A stretch of DNA of 64,000 nt from UBA877 sp035506155 (GTDB lineage: Bacteria > Chloroflexota > Anaerolineae > Anaerolineales > Villigracilaceae). The stretch lies in contig DATJPX010000020.1 of assembly GCA_035506155.1 (NCBI GenBank), forward strand, positions 1-64,000, written 5' to 3'. The notes beneath the pieces are model-generated. The model had not been told where the DNA came from. It did not search any database and saw nothing but the letters and a program-made list of their open reading frames with translations. Every line of letters begins with the position of its first letter. The first letter of the stretch is position 1. A program made the position numbers and the translations under genes. Shown in pieces: positions 1 to 8,425 of the stretch.

Positions 1-2
1 TC

Positions 3-377
3 CATCGCATTGAAGAGCACAAGAACAGCTCTGGCTTTTGTGCCTTTGTCCAGCAACTCATGGAAACAGTCACCCAATCGCCGGAGTATCATGGGCAGAA
101 GATCGTTCTCGTCGTCGACAACTTCATCATTCATCACAGCAAGAAAACCCTGCAGTTTCTCAAGAAGTACGCCAAGCAACTCATCTTCTTCGCCTTACCA
201 ACCTACTCACCCTGGCTCAACTTGATTGAACTCCTGTGGAAGCACCTCCGCCGCAAAGTCACTCACAACCATCTCTTCAAAACCATCTCTGAATTGGTCC
301 AGGCTGTCTGCTCTTTTCTGGAGGAACTCAATGCAACTCCTCAACTTACACTCTCGGTCATCGGTGCTACCGAATGA
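3..377 (+). CDS. IS630-family transposase, C-terminal part (5' end outside window)
   Basis: The frame is open from the window edge, so the N-terminus is missing. About 124 residues remain of a protein that is usually 330-350 long. The stretch VVDNFIIHHS carries the second catalytic Asp of the DDE/DDD domain, and the box PTYSPWLNLIE carries the final acidic residue; both are hallmarks of the IS630/Tc1 group. The enzyme would cut and join transposon ends at TA targets. I could not locate the terminal inverted repeat between the stop and the next gene. Whether the element is intact cannot be judged from this end. Confidence 0.85.
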   Translation, partial: HRIEEHKNSSGFCAFVQQLMETVTQSPEYHGQKIVLVVDNFIIHHSKKTLQFLKKYAKQLIFFALPTYSPWLNLIELLWKHLRRKVTHNHLFKTISELVQAVCSFLEELNATPQLTLSVIGATE

Positions 378-412
378 CTTTTCTGCTTTTATTTAGATCA
401 GGAAGGCCAGAC

Positions 413-934
413 ATGAAAGAACAAATATCCTCCTTGTATGAATATGGCGACTGGGTCAATCAACGCCTCTTGGACACTGCCGCAATTCTCACGGAAGAAG
501 AGTTCAAGCGGAAGGTTTTACACGGCTTCGAGTCTGTTCATCAAACTTTGGTCCATATGCTCGGAGCCGAAGTGTTATGGCTGGCGCGCTGGGAAGGTCA
601 ATCCCCAAAATCGATCCTCGCCCCTGCGGATTTGATGACCGTGCAGGCAGTCCGTGAGCGATGGATCGATTTGAATGGCGAGAGGCAAGCTTATTTGGCC
701 GGACTAAAAGAAGCCGAGCTCGATCAAAACGTAGAGTGGACAAACATGCGTGATCAGAGCTATGTCCTGCCGCGCTGGCAGGTGATGCTTCACTGTGCAA
801 ACCACTCGACTCACCACCGCAGCGAAGTCGCTGCCATCTTGACGGAGCTGGGTCACGAACCCGACAGCACCGACCTGCTCGAATATTACCTGGGGCAGAG
901 CGGGCAGCCATGGAAACCAAGCGTTCGCTCTTGA
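413..934 (+). CDS. DinB family protein
   Basis: This 173-residue protein has the size and the three-His pattern of the DinB/YfiT-like four-helix bundle: a His in HQTLVHMLGAE (about residues 45-50) and the NHSTHHR box (about residues 128-134), which usually bind a divalent metal. Members include thiol transferases and damage-induced proteins of unknown reaction, so no substrate can be assigned. I chose the ATG at 413 because AGGAAGG lies 6 bases upstream. An in-frame ATG at 374 overlaps the transposase stop and has no ribosome site. The gene lies between a transposase end and a truncated Nif3-like gene, which suggests a rearranged region. Confidence 0.8.
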   Translation: MKEQISSLYEYGDWVNQRLLDTAAILTEEEFKRKVLHGFESVHQTLVHMLGAEVLWLARWEGQSPKSILAPADLMTVQAVRERWIDLNGERQAYLAGLKEAELDQNVEWTNMRDQSYVLPRWQVMLHCANHSTHHRSEVAAILTELGHEPDSTDLLEYYLGQSGQPWKPSVRS

Positions 935-951
935 ATATCGCAGTTCGCTGA

Positions 952-1248
952 TCTCTGAACTGCCAGACGATCGGGTTGCTTCCGGGTTTTCCCCCCGCCG
1001 AGATGCAAATCAAAGTCCTCGGGCATCCGGGAGTGGATATGCTAGTCGCAGGGAAAATCCACGAGTGGGAGACGAGCGAGTACGCACGGGACGCCTCCCA
1101 CCTGGGATTCAATAAGGGGCTGATCGTTATCGGGCACCTGGCCAGTGAAGAACCGGGGATGAAGTGGATGATCCCGTGGCTGCAGGAATGCCTTCCCGGC
1201 ACAGTCATCCACTTCGTTCTAACCGGAACGGCGTTCCACCAGGTTTAG
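952..1248 (+). pseudogene. Nif3-like (DUF34) protein, C-terminal fragment
   Basis: The frame encodes about 98 residues resembling the C-terminal part of Nif3-like dinuclear-metal proteins. Recognisable parts are the hydrophobic block around VDMLVAGKIHEWET, the GH.ASEEPGM metal-site segment, and a final HFV..G.AF strand. Full-length members have roughly 250-370 residues, so most of the N-terminus, including its metal ligands, is missing. A stop at 949 closes the frame upstream, and no ribosome site precedes the first ATGs. A stem-loop terminator follows. This is best read as the remnant of a gene cut off on its 5' side, possibly by the event that brought in the neighbouring dinB gene. Confidence 0.6.
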
Positions 1249-1292
1249 AGGTCGCTTTTCGTCCAACGCCAACGATTGGTCGGTGATAAATC

Positions 1293-1347
1293 ATCGATCC
1301 CGGCAGCCGCAATCTTCTGCGCTTTTCCGGGATCGATATTTTTATTT
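1293..1347 (+). terminator. Rho-independent terminator
   Basis: The arms ATCGATCCCGG (1293-1303) and CCGGGATCGAT (1327-1337) pair perfectly over 11 bp. ATTTTTATTT follows on the plus strand. It closes transcription through the Nif3 remnant and faces the convergent gene ending at 1380. Confidence 0.8.
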
Positions 1348-1379
1348 ACCGGATCGGTCTATCTCGAGAAGGGATTGAC

Positions 1380-2483
1380 TTAGTGCCGCCCGAAGAAGTA
1401 GATCAGGATCGAGAGGACGACCAATCCCGCGATGACAGCCAGGGCGATCTTGATGGCGCTATACGGTCGTTCGCCGTGCACTTCCCCGGTCCGGGCATTG
1501 ACCACGAAGTGGTAGACCTTGTTGCCGTAACGGTAGACGCTAAGCCAGACCGGCAGGAGGATATATTTATAAGTCGTCTTGTCGTACCGGGTTTGGACGG
1601 AGTGAACCCGTTGTTCATCTCCGCCGATATCCTTGCGAACGTCCTGCTGGATGGTCACCGCCATGACCTGTTTGGCCTCCTCGAACCCGTCCCGGATGTT
1701 CACCTGGCTGACCTCGGCCTTGAAGCCGGTCAGGAAGCGGTTGTCGTACGGCGCCAGGTTGGCCAGGTCCCACGGCTCCAGGCGGTTCAGGTATTTTTCC
1801 GGGAGGGCCCGGCTGGCGGTGATCAGGATATCGTCGAACGCCCGGCTGACCCGCCCGCTGACCGAATACCAGCGGGTCTTCATCACCTGCTCCGTTTCGG
1901 TGCGGCCATTGACCGTCCGTCTGACGGTTTCGTAATAATGTTCCCCACGCTCACCCTGGTAGCCGCTGTCGGTGTCCGCGTCGAAGGTCCAGAAAGGGAG
2001 ATAGACTCCGTTGAAACGGTCGCCCGTGGCGCTTTTCTTCAGGTCGTTCGGAGCAAACCACAACTTGCGCAGCCATTTGTTGAACCCGTCCGTCGCCGCC
2101 TGCTTCTCCAATTTGAACGGCAGGACCGCCTGGGGATTGGCAACCGATCGTGCATCCGGCGTGACCGTGATCGGCGATCCGCAGAAAGTGCATTGGGAGG
2201 AGAACATGTTCTTTTCCAAAGCCGTCTCGGCGCCGCAAGCCGGGCACTTCACCACGTAAGCCTGGCTTTGCTGTTGGGCGGCCTGCCAGTTTCCGGCCAG
2301 GGCGGCTGCCAGGTCATTCTCCTTTTGCGCCTGCTGGACGGCAGTCCCGTCGAGTTTGATCTCGAAGGACGAGCCGCAGTGCTCACAAACCATGTTGGTC
2401 GTGCCGGGCTTGTAGGAAAGGCTGGCGCCGCAGTTCGGGCAGGTCACGCTTTTTTTGTCATTGATGGAGAGGGATGGTTCCAT
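1380..2483 (-). CDS. Zinc-ribbon protein with C-terminal membrane anchor
   Basis: The 367-residue protein has two four-Cys zinc ribbons: CPNC...CEHC at about residues 15-36 and CPAC...CTFC at about residues 80-101. A long soluble domain follows, rich in Trp and Tyr (for example YLPFWTFDADTDS), and one hydrophobic helix sits near the C-terminus (about 343-362). Proteins of this build occur widely in Chloroflexota and Firmicutes as uncharacterised zinc-ribbon membrane proteins, and I know of no reaction for them. AAAGGAAC precedes the ATG. The gene is a single unit with no partner. A long open frame on the opposite strand here is a GC-driven shadow. Confidence 0.75.
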   Translation of the reverse strand: MEPSLSINDKKSVTCPNCGASLSYKPGTTNMVCEHCGSSFEIKLDGTAVQQAQKENDLAAALAGNWQAAQQQSQAYVVKCPACGAETALEKNMFSSQCTFCGSPITVTPDARSVANPQAVLPFKLEKQAATDGFNKWLRKLWFAPNDLKKSATGDRFNGVYLPFWTFDADTDSGYQGERGEHYYETVRRTVNGRTETEQVMKTRWYSVSGRVSRAFDDILITASRALPEKYLNRLEPWDLANLAPYDNRFLTGFKAEVSQVNIRDGFEEAKQVMAVTIQQDVRKDIGGDEQRVHSVQTRYDKTTYKYILLPVWLSVYRYGNKVYHFVVNARTGEVHGERPYSAIKIALAVIAGLVVLSILIYFFGRH

Positions 2484-2742
2484 TCGGTTCCTTTCAAAAA
2501 GGCCTCAAATAGGATAATAATATTCCCAAATTTTACCAAATTATTGACCGTTTCCCAGCCGGAATCGTCCCGCCATCGGTATCAAAGTGTACCCTGCGCG
2601 TGCCAGAGGAATCAATTCCTCCGGAAATGCGAGTAAAATTGTCACATTAATTCCCGCCGGCTTACGAAGATGTTTATGTCGTCGCCATCGTCCGGCAGGC
2701 GATAGGCTTTAGCGGTATCTGTCTGTTCCAAGGAGCATTGGG

Positions 2743-3522
2743 ATGAGCACGAAAACAGTCGTCTTCATACACGGGATGTACATGACTCCCTTGTGCTGGG
2801 AAAATTGGCTGCCGTATTTCAACGCCAGGGGATATCGAAGCTTCTCCCCGCCCTGGCCCGGCCGGGACAAACCGGTCGAGGCCCTGCGCAACAGCCACCC
2901 TGACCCCCATCTCAGGAAACTGACACTCAGGGAGGTCCTGGAATCCCTGAGCGGATATCTTGCCACTCTGGACGAAAAGCCCATTCTGATCGGCCATTCG
3001 ATGGGCGGACTGGTCGTCCAGTTGCTCCTCCAGCGCGGCCTGGCCGTTGGCGGCGTGGCAATCGATTCGGCCCCTCCGCAGGGAGTCATCACCGCCCAAT
3101 GGTCGTTCCTCAAATCCAACTGGCCGCACATCAACCCCTTTGCGGATCGAAACCAGCCCATCCAGATGTCATTCAAGCGTTTCCAGTACGCCTTCGTGAA
3201 CGGCCTGCCGGAATCCCAGCAACAAATCGCTTTCGACCGGTACGTCGTGCCGGAGTCGCGGCGCGTTCCGGGCGAATCCTTGACCCGCGTGGCTGCCATC
3301 GATTTCAAGAAACCCCATTCGCCTCTCCTGCTGGTCGCCGGCTCGGCGGACCATATCATCCCCGCGGCCTTGAACCGGGCGAACTTTGCCCGCTACAAGT
3401 CGACCGGCTCCGTTGCAGATTTCAAGGAGTTCCCCAGCCGGACCCATTTCATCATCGGGCAGGAAAGGTGGGAAGAGGTGGCGGATTCAATCCTGGCCTG
3501 GATCAAGGAAAAGGGCCTGTAG
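2743..3522 (+). CDS. Alpha/beta hydrolase
   Basis: This 259-residue protein has the alpha/beta-hydrolase layout. FIHGMYMT near residues 8-15 forms the oxyanion loop. GHSMGG near residue 85 carries the nucleophilic Ser. AGSADHIIP near residue 205 supplies the likely acid, and SRTHFIIG near residue 237 the His. There is no signal peptide, so it should be cytoplasmic. The substrate is unknown; lipase, esterase and carboxylesterase annotations are all possible. AAGGAG lies 8 bases before the ATG. The gene stands alone and ends at a terminator shared with the convergent lipoprotein gene. Confidence 0.85.
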   Translation: MSTKTVVFIHGMYMTPLCWENWLPYFNARGYRSFSPPWPGRDKPVEALRNSHPDPHLRKLTLREVLESLSGYLATLDEKPILIGHSMGGLVVQLLLQRGLAVGGVAIDSAPPQGVITAQWSFLKSNWPHINPFADRNQPIQMSFKRFQYAFVNGLPESQQQIAFDRYVVPESRRVPGESLTRVAAIDFKKPHSPLLLVAGSADHIIPAALNRANFARYKSTGSVADFKEFPSRTHFIIGQERWEEVADSILAWIKEKGL

Positions 3523-3568
3523 GCAGGGTCTGCCGCACCTAGTCCATCCAGGCTTGAATGTAGACAAG

Positions 3569-3599
3569 ACGGCCCGTTGCTTTCCCGGCAACGGACCGT
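3569..3599. terminator. Bidirectional stem-loop terminator
   Basis: ACGGCCCGTTGC (3569-3580) pairs with GCAACGGACCGT (3588-3599) with one mismatch across a 7-base loop. It lies between the convergent hydrolase (ends 3522) and lipoprotein (ends 3620) genes. The flanks are only modestly T-rich. Confidence 0.6.
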
Positions 3600-3619
3600 T
3601 ATTTGTTATTCCAATCCGC

Positions 3620-5386
3620 CTACGGCTGCGGACCGGAGGTCCCGTACGGGGTCGGGTCGATAATCTCAGGGATGCCGTCGCCGTCGGTGTCCGTCCAGCC
3701 GAACGTCGTGTAGGGGATCCAATCGTCGTGGACGGCGCCGTCCGGGGCGGTGATCGCCGAGGGTTTGAACACCCAGCTGTCCAGCATCCCGAACAGGTGA
3801 CTCAACTCGTGATTGAGGTCCATCGACAGCACACCGTGCAGCTCTTGCTGGGTCTGGTCGGGTGACTGGACCATCGAAAAGATGTTGATGTTGTCGTCGT
3901 AGTATGCGCCGCAGCCTTGCAGGGCTAGGCCGCCGCCACTCTCGAGGATGCCTTTCCAATGGGTCTTCCCGACCAAGTTGTCCCGATCCACGTCGATCTC
4001 GATCACGAAATTATATTTCGTCGGATCGATCCCGGCCGCGCGCAATTCGGCGGCGGTCAGGGGGTTGCCGGGCGAAGGCGGTGTGGCAAACCAGGCGCCT
4101 TCGGCCTGCAAGTGCAGCGGTGAACTGGAAAAGCCCTGGCTGCGGGCGAAATCGTCGTAGAGCTGGTTCGTCCAATTCGCGAAGGCCGGCACCTGGGCCA
4201 GCGCGTCCGCCTTGTCGACCGTCAGGTTGCCGTAATCGACGTAGGCGACCAGGATCTTATACAGGCCGGCCGGCTTGCACAACACAAAATACGTCTGGGA
4301 AGAGGGATGCTGCGGATCGGCATACTCAGACGGGCTCAGGTTGTAATGAGTGTCGTCGAACAGCTCTATATAATAGCGGTGACCCTCGTAGTAGACCGAG
4401 CTGATCCAGCGGGCGCGGCTGGGCATCTCCGGTGCATCGAAACGCTGCATCGAAGGATCGGGGATGTCCACGTTGTAAAGTTGCTTGTAGAGTTGCGAAA
4501 ATCGCACGCGCGCCTGGGCTTCGGTCAGCGGCGGCGGGGTGGGTGTGAACGCCGGGATCCCGGTCACGGTGACATGGATGGTCGTCGAGATAACCTGTTT
4601 GTTCTCATCAGTCGCGGAAGCCACCAAGGTATACGCCCCTGCGCCGTTCACCGGCGACCAGTGGATTTCGGCGACGAACGGCGACACGCCGGTCATGTTA
4701 TTGACGTCGGTCGAATGCTGGGAGGCATCCAGGGCGATCTGGCCGTTGGCCCGCAGGGTGATGCCCAAGGCCGTCCCGCCGGTCGCCTGCACGCGCAGGA
4801 TCACCTCCGGGCGGGTGGCCGAGTCCGTGGTGGATTTCACCATGCTGGCCGTCACGCTGCCGCCATCGGCCAGGTCGAGGAACTTAAGCTGCAGCCCGCT
4901 GGTTGATCCGGAGGCTGGGGCGGCCTGGGTGGCCGGTTCTGTCGCGCCGGGCGCACCGCCCTTTCCGACGGTCACCTGTACGCTGGCCGAGGTCTCGTTC
5001 TTGTTGGCATCCAATGCCATGACCATCAGGGTGTGGGCCCCTTCGGTCGGCGCGGCCCAGGCCAGGGTGCCGGAGACCTGCGCATCGCTCCCCGTGGCTG
5101 TCTGCGTAGTGACGATGGCCCCGTCCACCTTAAGATCGAATTCGATGAACGGTCCCCCGGCAGCGCTGAACGCGACCTGGACCGGCGTCCCGCCTGGAAG
5201 CTGGGCATTTGCCGCCGGACTGCTGATCTGGACGGAAAAACCCGATCCGGTTGTGCCGGCGACCGGCGCTGTGGTCGCGGCGGCCGGACCCGTTGCCGGA
5301 AGCTGGGTTGCGCGGGCAAGGTTGCAACCCGCCAGGACGACGATCAGGACCAGGGATACTTTCAAGAGCTTCGACGATGAATGCAT
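3620..5386 (-). CDS. Lipoprotein with Ig-like repeats and HEXXH metalloprotease-like domain
   Basis: The 588-residue protein starts with a lipoprotein signal (hydrophobic stretch, then VLAGC at about residues 18-22), so it should be anchored outside the membrane. After an Ala/Thr/Pro linker come two Ig-like (Big) domains at roughly 50-140 and 165-275, each with the phrase VQVTVGK or IHVTVTG at its end. A domain of about 280 residues follows. It contains HELSHLFGMLD, which matches HEXXHXXGXXD, the zinc motif with Asp as third ligand known from snapalysin-like metzincins. The C-terminus has DTDGDGIPEIIDPTP, an Asp-rich calcium-type loop. I chose ATG 5386 for its GGAGA site and signal peptide. 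Protease activity is inferred only from the motif. Confidence 0.7.
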   Translation of the reverse strand: MHSSSKLLKVSLVLIVVLAGCNLARATQLPATGPAAATTAPVAGTTGSGFSVQISSPAANAQLPGGTPVQVAFSAAGGPFIEFDLKVDGAIVTTQTATGSDAQVSGTLAWAAPTEGAHTLMVMALDANKNETSASVQVTVGKGGAPGATEPATQAAPASGSTSGLQLKFLDLADGGSVTASMVKSTTDSATRPEVILRVQATGGTALGITLRANGQIALDASQHSTDVNNMTGVSPFVAEIHWSPVNGAGAYTLVASATDENKQVISTTIHVTVTGIPAFTPTPPPLTEAQARVRFSQLYKQLYNVDIPDPSMQRFDAPEMPSRARWISSVYYEGHRYYIELFDDTHYNLSPSEYADPQHPSSQTYFVLCKPAGLYKILVAYVDYGNLTVDKADALAQVPAFANWTNQLYDDFARSQGFSSSPLHLQAEGAWFATPPSPGNPLTAAELRAAGIDPTKYNFVIEIDVDRDNLVGKTHWKGILESGGGLALQGCGAYYDDNINIFSMVQSPDQTQQELHGVLSMDLNHELSHLFGMLDSWVFKPSAITAPDGAVHDDWIPYTTFGWTDTDGDGIPEIIDPTPYGTSGPQP

Positions 5387-5405
5387 GTCCGTCTCCTTTG
5401 AGCCC

Positions 5406-6758
5406 TTACTTTGCGATGGCGCGATCCGTGATCTCCAGGGCCTTGTCGAGGATCGCAAAGCCCTCTTTCAGCTGTTCTTCCGTGATGACCAGGGGGGGAA
5501 TGATCAGGATCGTGTGCCAGTGGGTATAGACGTACAAGCCGTGATCCGTGCAATATTTCCGCAGGGCGGTCATCTCCGGCGAGGAGGCATTCCAGGGGGT
5601 CATCGGCTCTTTCGTCTTTCGATCTTTGACCAGCTCGAGGATCCCGAACAGCCCGATACTCCGCACCTCTCCAACCGAGGGGTGATTCTCTCCGAGGTCG
5701 GCCAGTAAATTGTGCAGCACAGGTCCCATCCGGGCAGCGTGTTCGACGATCCGGTCCTCCTGCATGACCCGGATGTTGGCGACTGCCGCCGCCAGTGAGA
5801 TCGGGTGGGACGTGTAGGTCAGCCCGGATTCGAAGACGCGCTCGTCGAAAGTGGCAGCGACCTCCGGCTTCATCGCCACGGCCCCGAGCGGGGCATAGGC
5901 GGAGGTCAGGCCCTTGGCCATGGTCATGATGTCGGGGACGACACTCCAGTTGTCCACTGCGAACCATTTCCCGGTCCGGCCGAAGCCCGACATGACCTCG
6001 TCGGCGATCATGACGATGCCGTAACGGTTGCAGAGCTCCCGGATGCCTTCCAGGTATCCATCCGGTGGGACAATGATCCCGTTCGTCCCGGTGACGGATT
6101 CGAGCAGGATGGCGGCAACCGTCTCCGCCCCTTCGAAGTGGATGATCTCCTCCAGGTGATTCAGGTAATCCCGGCTAAATTCCTCGTCAGAAATGTCCGG
6201 ATTGGTGCGATGGAAAGTGGATCGATAGCGATAAGGGTCGAGGAAGTGGACGATGCCGGGCATGAGCATCGGTTCCCATGCCACCCGGCGCGGGTCTCCG
6301 GTGGCGGCCATCGCCCCGGCGCTCGCCCCGTGATAGGAGCGGTAGCGGGTCAGGACTTTGAAGCGGCCGGTGTAAGCCCGGGCGATCTTGATGGCGTTTT
6401 CGTTGGCATCCGCCCCGCCCAGGGTGAAGAGCACCTTGGTCAGCTTCCCGCCGGGAGAGACCTGCGCCACGAGCCGGCTGGCCAGCGCCCGCACCTTGGT
6501 CGTCATCCCTGGGGCTGCATACGGCAGCTCGGCCGCCTGCTCCTGGATGGCCCGGATGACACGTTCGTCCCCGTGGCCGATGTTGACGCACATGGTCATC
6601 GAATTGAAGTCCAGGTAGCGCTTTCCGGCGGTGTCCCAGAAATACACCCCCTTCGCCCGCTTGACCGCGATCGGGTTGACCTTGGCCTGCGCCGACCAGG
6701 TCCAAAAGACATGCTCTTTCGACAGGGGCAGGATCTCGTCATCGGGAAGATCGAACAT
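5406..6758 (-). CDS. Class III PLP-dependent aminotransferase
   Basis: The 450-residue protein has the full class III fold. TLGGADANENAIKIAR (about 112-127) holds the phosphate-binding segment. YRSYHGAS follows the cofactor. ADEVMSGFGRTG (about 247-258) carries the Asp that pairs with the pyridine nitrogen. TMAKGLTSAYAPLGA (about 274-288) holds the Lys that forms the Schiff base. The enzyme moves an amino group from an amine or omega-amino acid to a keto acid. The family includes taurine-, beta-alanine- and GABA-type enzymes, and the substrate cannot be set from sequence alone. The gene lies 19 bases upstream of the lipoprotein gene and may be cotranscribed with it. Confidence 0.88.
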   Translation of the reverse strand: MFDLPDDEILPLSKEHVFWTWSAQAKVNPIAVKRAKGVYFWDTAGKRYLDFNSMTMCVNIGHGDERVIRAIQEQAAELPYAAPGMTTKVRALASRLVAQVSPGGKLTKVLFTLGGADANENAIKIARAYTGRFKVLTRYRSYHGASAGAMAATGDPRRVAWEPMLMPGIVHFLDPYRYRSTFHRTNPDISDEEFSRDYLNHLEEIIHFEGAETVAAILLESVTGTNGIIVPPDGYLEGIRELCNRYGIVMIADEVMSGFGRTGKWFAVDNWSVVPDIMTMAKGLTSAYAPLGAVAMKPEVAATFDERVFESGLTYTSHPISLAAAVANIRVMQEDRIVEHAARMGPVLHNLLADLGENHPSVGEVRSIGLFGILELVKDRKTKEPMTPWNASSPEMTALRKYCTDHGLYVYTHWHTILIIPPLVITEEQLKEGFAILDKALEITDRAIAK

Positions 6759-6815
6759 GGGAACCTCACGAAGTGTGTGGATGAAATGATTATAAGAGGA
6801 ATTCCGTTTCCAGGG

Positions 6816-6868
6816 TTGACAAAATCGTCATGGGTGGATACGATTAACTTACCGACCGGTCAGTAAGT
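6816..6868 (+). promoter_or_regulatory. Promoter and palindromic operator of the MFS gene
   Basis: A near-consensus promoter is visible: TTGACA at 6816-6821, a 17-base spacer, and TACGAT at 6839-6844. Directly after it, 6847-6868 is a 22-bp palindrome with one mismatched pair (half-site ACTTACCGACC, centre CCGG). It covers the expected start point near 6851, so a bound repressor would block initiation. The TetR-like gene just downstream of the MFS gene is the obvious candidate repressor; this is inference. Confidence 0.75.
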
Positions 6869-6907
6869 CGGTTAACAACACTTCCACCGAAAGGAACACC
6901 CACCGAA

Positions 6908-8329
6908 ATGAGCGACAAGACCCGCAACCGTATCCTCCTGGTTCTCTTCCTGGGCGTGCTGATGGGCGCGCTGGACATCGCCATCGTCTCCCCCGCCCTG
7001 ACGCCCATCCAGAACTATTTTGGCGTCGGGGAGCGCGCCAAGTCCTGGATCTTCACCATCTATGTGCTCTTCAGCCTGATCGGGACCCCGCTGATGGCGA
7101 AACTGTCCGACGTGTTCGGCCGGCGCTCGATCTACATTCTAGACATTGCGATCTTCGCAATCGGCTCGTTGATCGTCGCCCTCGCGCCGCAGGGCCTGTT
7201 CGCCGTCCTGCTCGGCGGGCGCGCCCTGCAAGGTTTCGGAGCGGGCGGCATCTTCCCGGTCGCCAGCGCGGTGATCGGCGACTCCTTCCCGCCTGAAAAG
7301 CGCGGCGGCGCCCTCGGCCTGATCGGGGCCGTTTTCGGCCTGGCCTTCCTCATCGGGCCGATTCTGGGCGGGATCATCATGACCTTTACCACCTGGCAGT
7401 GGCTCTTTGTCATCAATCTCCCGGTCGCGGTCGTCGTGATCGTCGTTGGACTGCGCCTCCTGCCGGTTACCCATCCGGACGCCCGCCGCCCCTTCGATTG
7501 GGCCGGGATGCTCGTCCTGGGTATCCTGCTGGCCTCGCTGGCTTACGGCCTGAACATGATCGATGCGACGAATTTCTTCGCCAGCCTGCTCAGCCTGAAC
7601 GTCTGGCCTTTCCTAACCCTGGCGATCGCCCTGCTATTCGTCTTTCCGGTCATCGAACGGAAGGCTACGGACCCCATCCTGCACTTGCACATCCTGGAGA
7701 GCCGCCAAGCCATCCTGGCGAGCGCCTTGGCTGCCGGGGCCGGGCTCGGGGAAGTGGGCATGGTCTTCATTCCCTCCCTGGCCGTGGCCGCCATGCCGGC
7801 GATCATCAACAAGCATACCGCCAGCTACCTGCTCATGCCGGTCGTCCTGGCAATGGCGGTCGGCTCCCCGCTGGCCGGTCGGTTCCTCGACAGGCTCGGC
7901 TCCAAAGCCGTCGTCTTCGCCGGCAGCCTGCTGGCGGCGATCGGGATGGTGATGTTGGGCATACCGGCGATTACCTCCGTTCTGGCCCTGTTCATCGTCG
8001 CCGGGATCGTCATCGGCCTGGGGCTCTCGGCCCTGCTGGGCGCGCCGGTCCGTTACATCATGCTTAACGAGGCTCCGGCCGCGGACCGGACGGCTGCCCA
8101 GGGCGCCATCGCCCTCTTCACCTGCATTGGCCAGCTGCTGAGCAGCGCCCTGGTCGGCGCCGTGGCCGACTCGCAGGGCGGCGGGGTCCACGGCTACGGC
8201 GCGGCCTACATGGTCATCGGAGGCATCGCGGTGGTTCTGATCCTGTTGACCTTCGGGTTGAAGAGCCGCAGCCAGGAGCTGGCGACGGTCCATCGGTCCG
8301 ATCCGGCTGCCAAAAAGGTACCCGTTTAG
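6908..8329 (+). CDS. MFS transporter, DHA2-type multidrug exporter
   Basis: The 473-residue protein is almost entirely hydrophobic, with about 14 membrane helices as in the DHA2 family. The loop after helix 2 contains GTPLMAKLSDVFGRR, the MFS A-motif region. The segment after helix 4 contains GGALGLIGAVFGLAFLIGP, typical of the antiporter C-motif. It should export drugs or other hydrophobic compounds in exchange for protons. A strong promoter with a palindromic operator precedes it, and a TetR regulator follows 96 bases downstream, the usual arrangement for an inducible efflux pump. The substrate is unknown. Confidence 0.9.
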   Translation: MSDKTRNRILLVLFLGVLMGALDIAIVSPALTPIQNYFGVGERAKSWIFTIYVLFSLIGTPLMAKLSDVFGRRSIYILDIAIFAIGSLIVALAPQGLFAVLLGGRALQGFGAGGIFPVASAVIGDSFPPEKRGGALGLIGAVFGLAFLIGPILGGIIMTFTTWQWLFVINLPVAVVVIVVGLRLLPVTHPDARRPFDWAGMLVLGILLASLAYGLNMIDATNFFASLLSLNVWPFLTLAIALLFVFPVIERKATDPILHLHILESRQAILASALAAGAGLGEVGMVFIPSLAVAAMPAIINKHTASYLLMPVVLAMAVGSPLAGRFLDRLGSKAVVFAGSLLAAIGMVMLGIPAITSVLALFIVAGIVIGLGLSALLGAPVRYIMLNEAPAADRTAAQGAIALFTCIGQLLSSALVGAVADSQGGGVHGYGAAYMVIGGIAVVLILLTFGLKSRSQELATVHRSDPAAKKVPV

Positions 8330-8399
8330 GATGGAATAGCCGGACGCGGGCGAACACGGACCCAATTTCATCCACCCGGTCCATCCGCGTCCGACCCAC

Positions 8400-8418
8400 T
8401 TATAACCGGGGTTATAAT
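8400..8418 (+). promoter_or_regulatory. Inverted repeat overlapping a -10 box directly before the TetR gene
   Basis: TTATAACC (8400-8407) and GGTTATAA (8410-8417) form a perfect 8-bp inverted repeat with a 2-base centre. TATAAT at 8413-8418 lies inside it, and the ATG follows only 7 bases later, so transcription would begin at about the start codon. The site fits autorepression by the TetR product. The -35 region (about 8390-8395) is weak. Confidence 0.6.
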
Positions 8419-8425
8419 CCACCCC

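Noticed and set aside
1..400. Complete insertion sequence with target duplication
   Set aside because: The 5' part is outside the window and I could not recognise a terminal repeat between the transposase stop and the dinB ribosome site.
1383..2636. Long open frame on the plus strand opposite the zinc-ribbon gene (417 codons)
   Set aside because: It mirrors the zinc-ribbon gene, has no recognisable domain or signal, and its composition (Arg, Val, Asp rich) is what antisense frames of GC-rich genes give.
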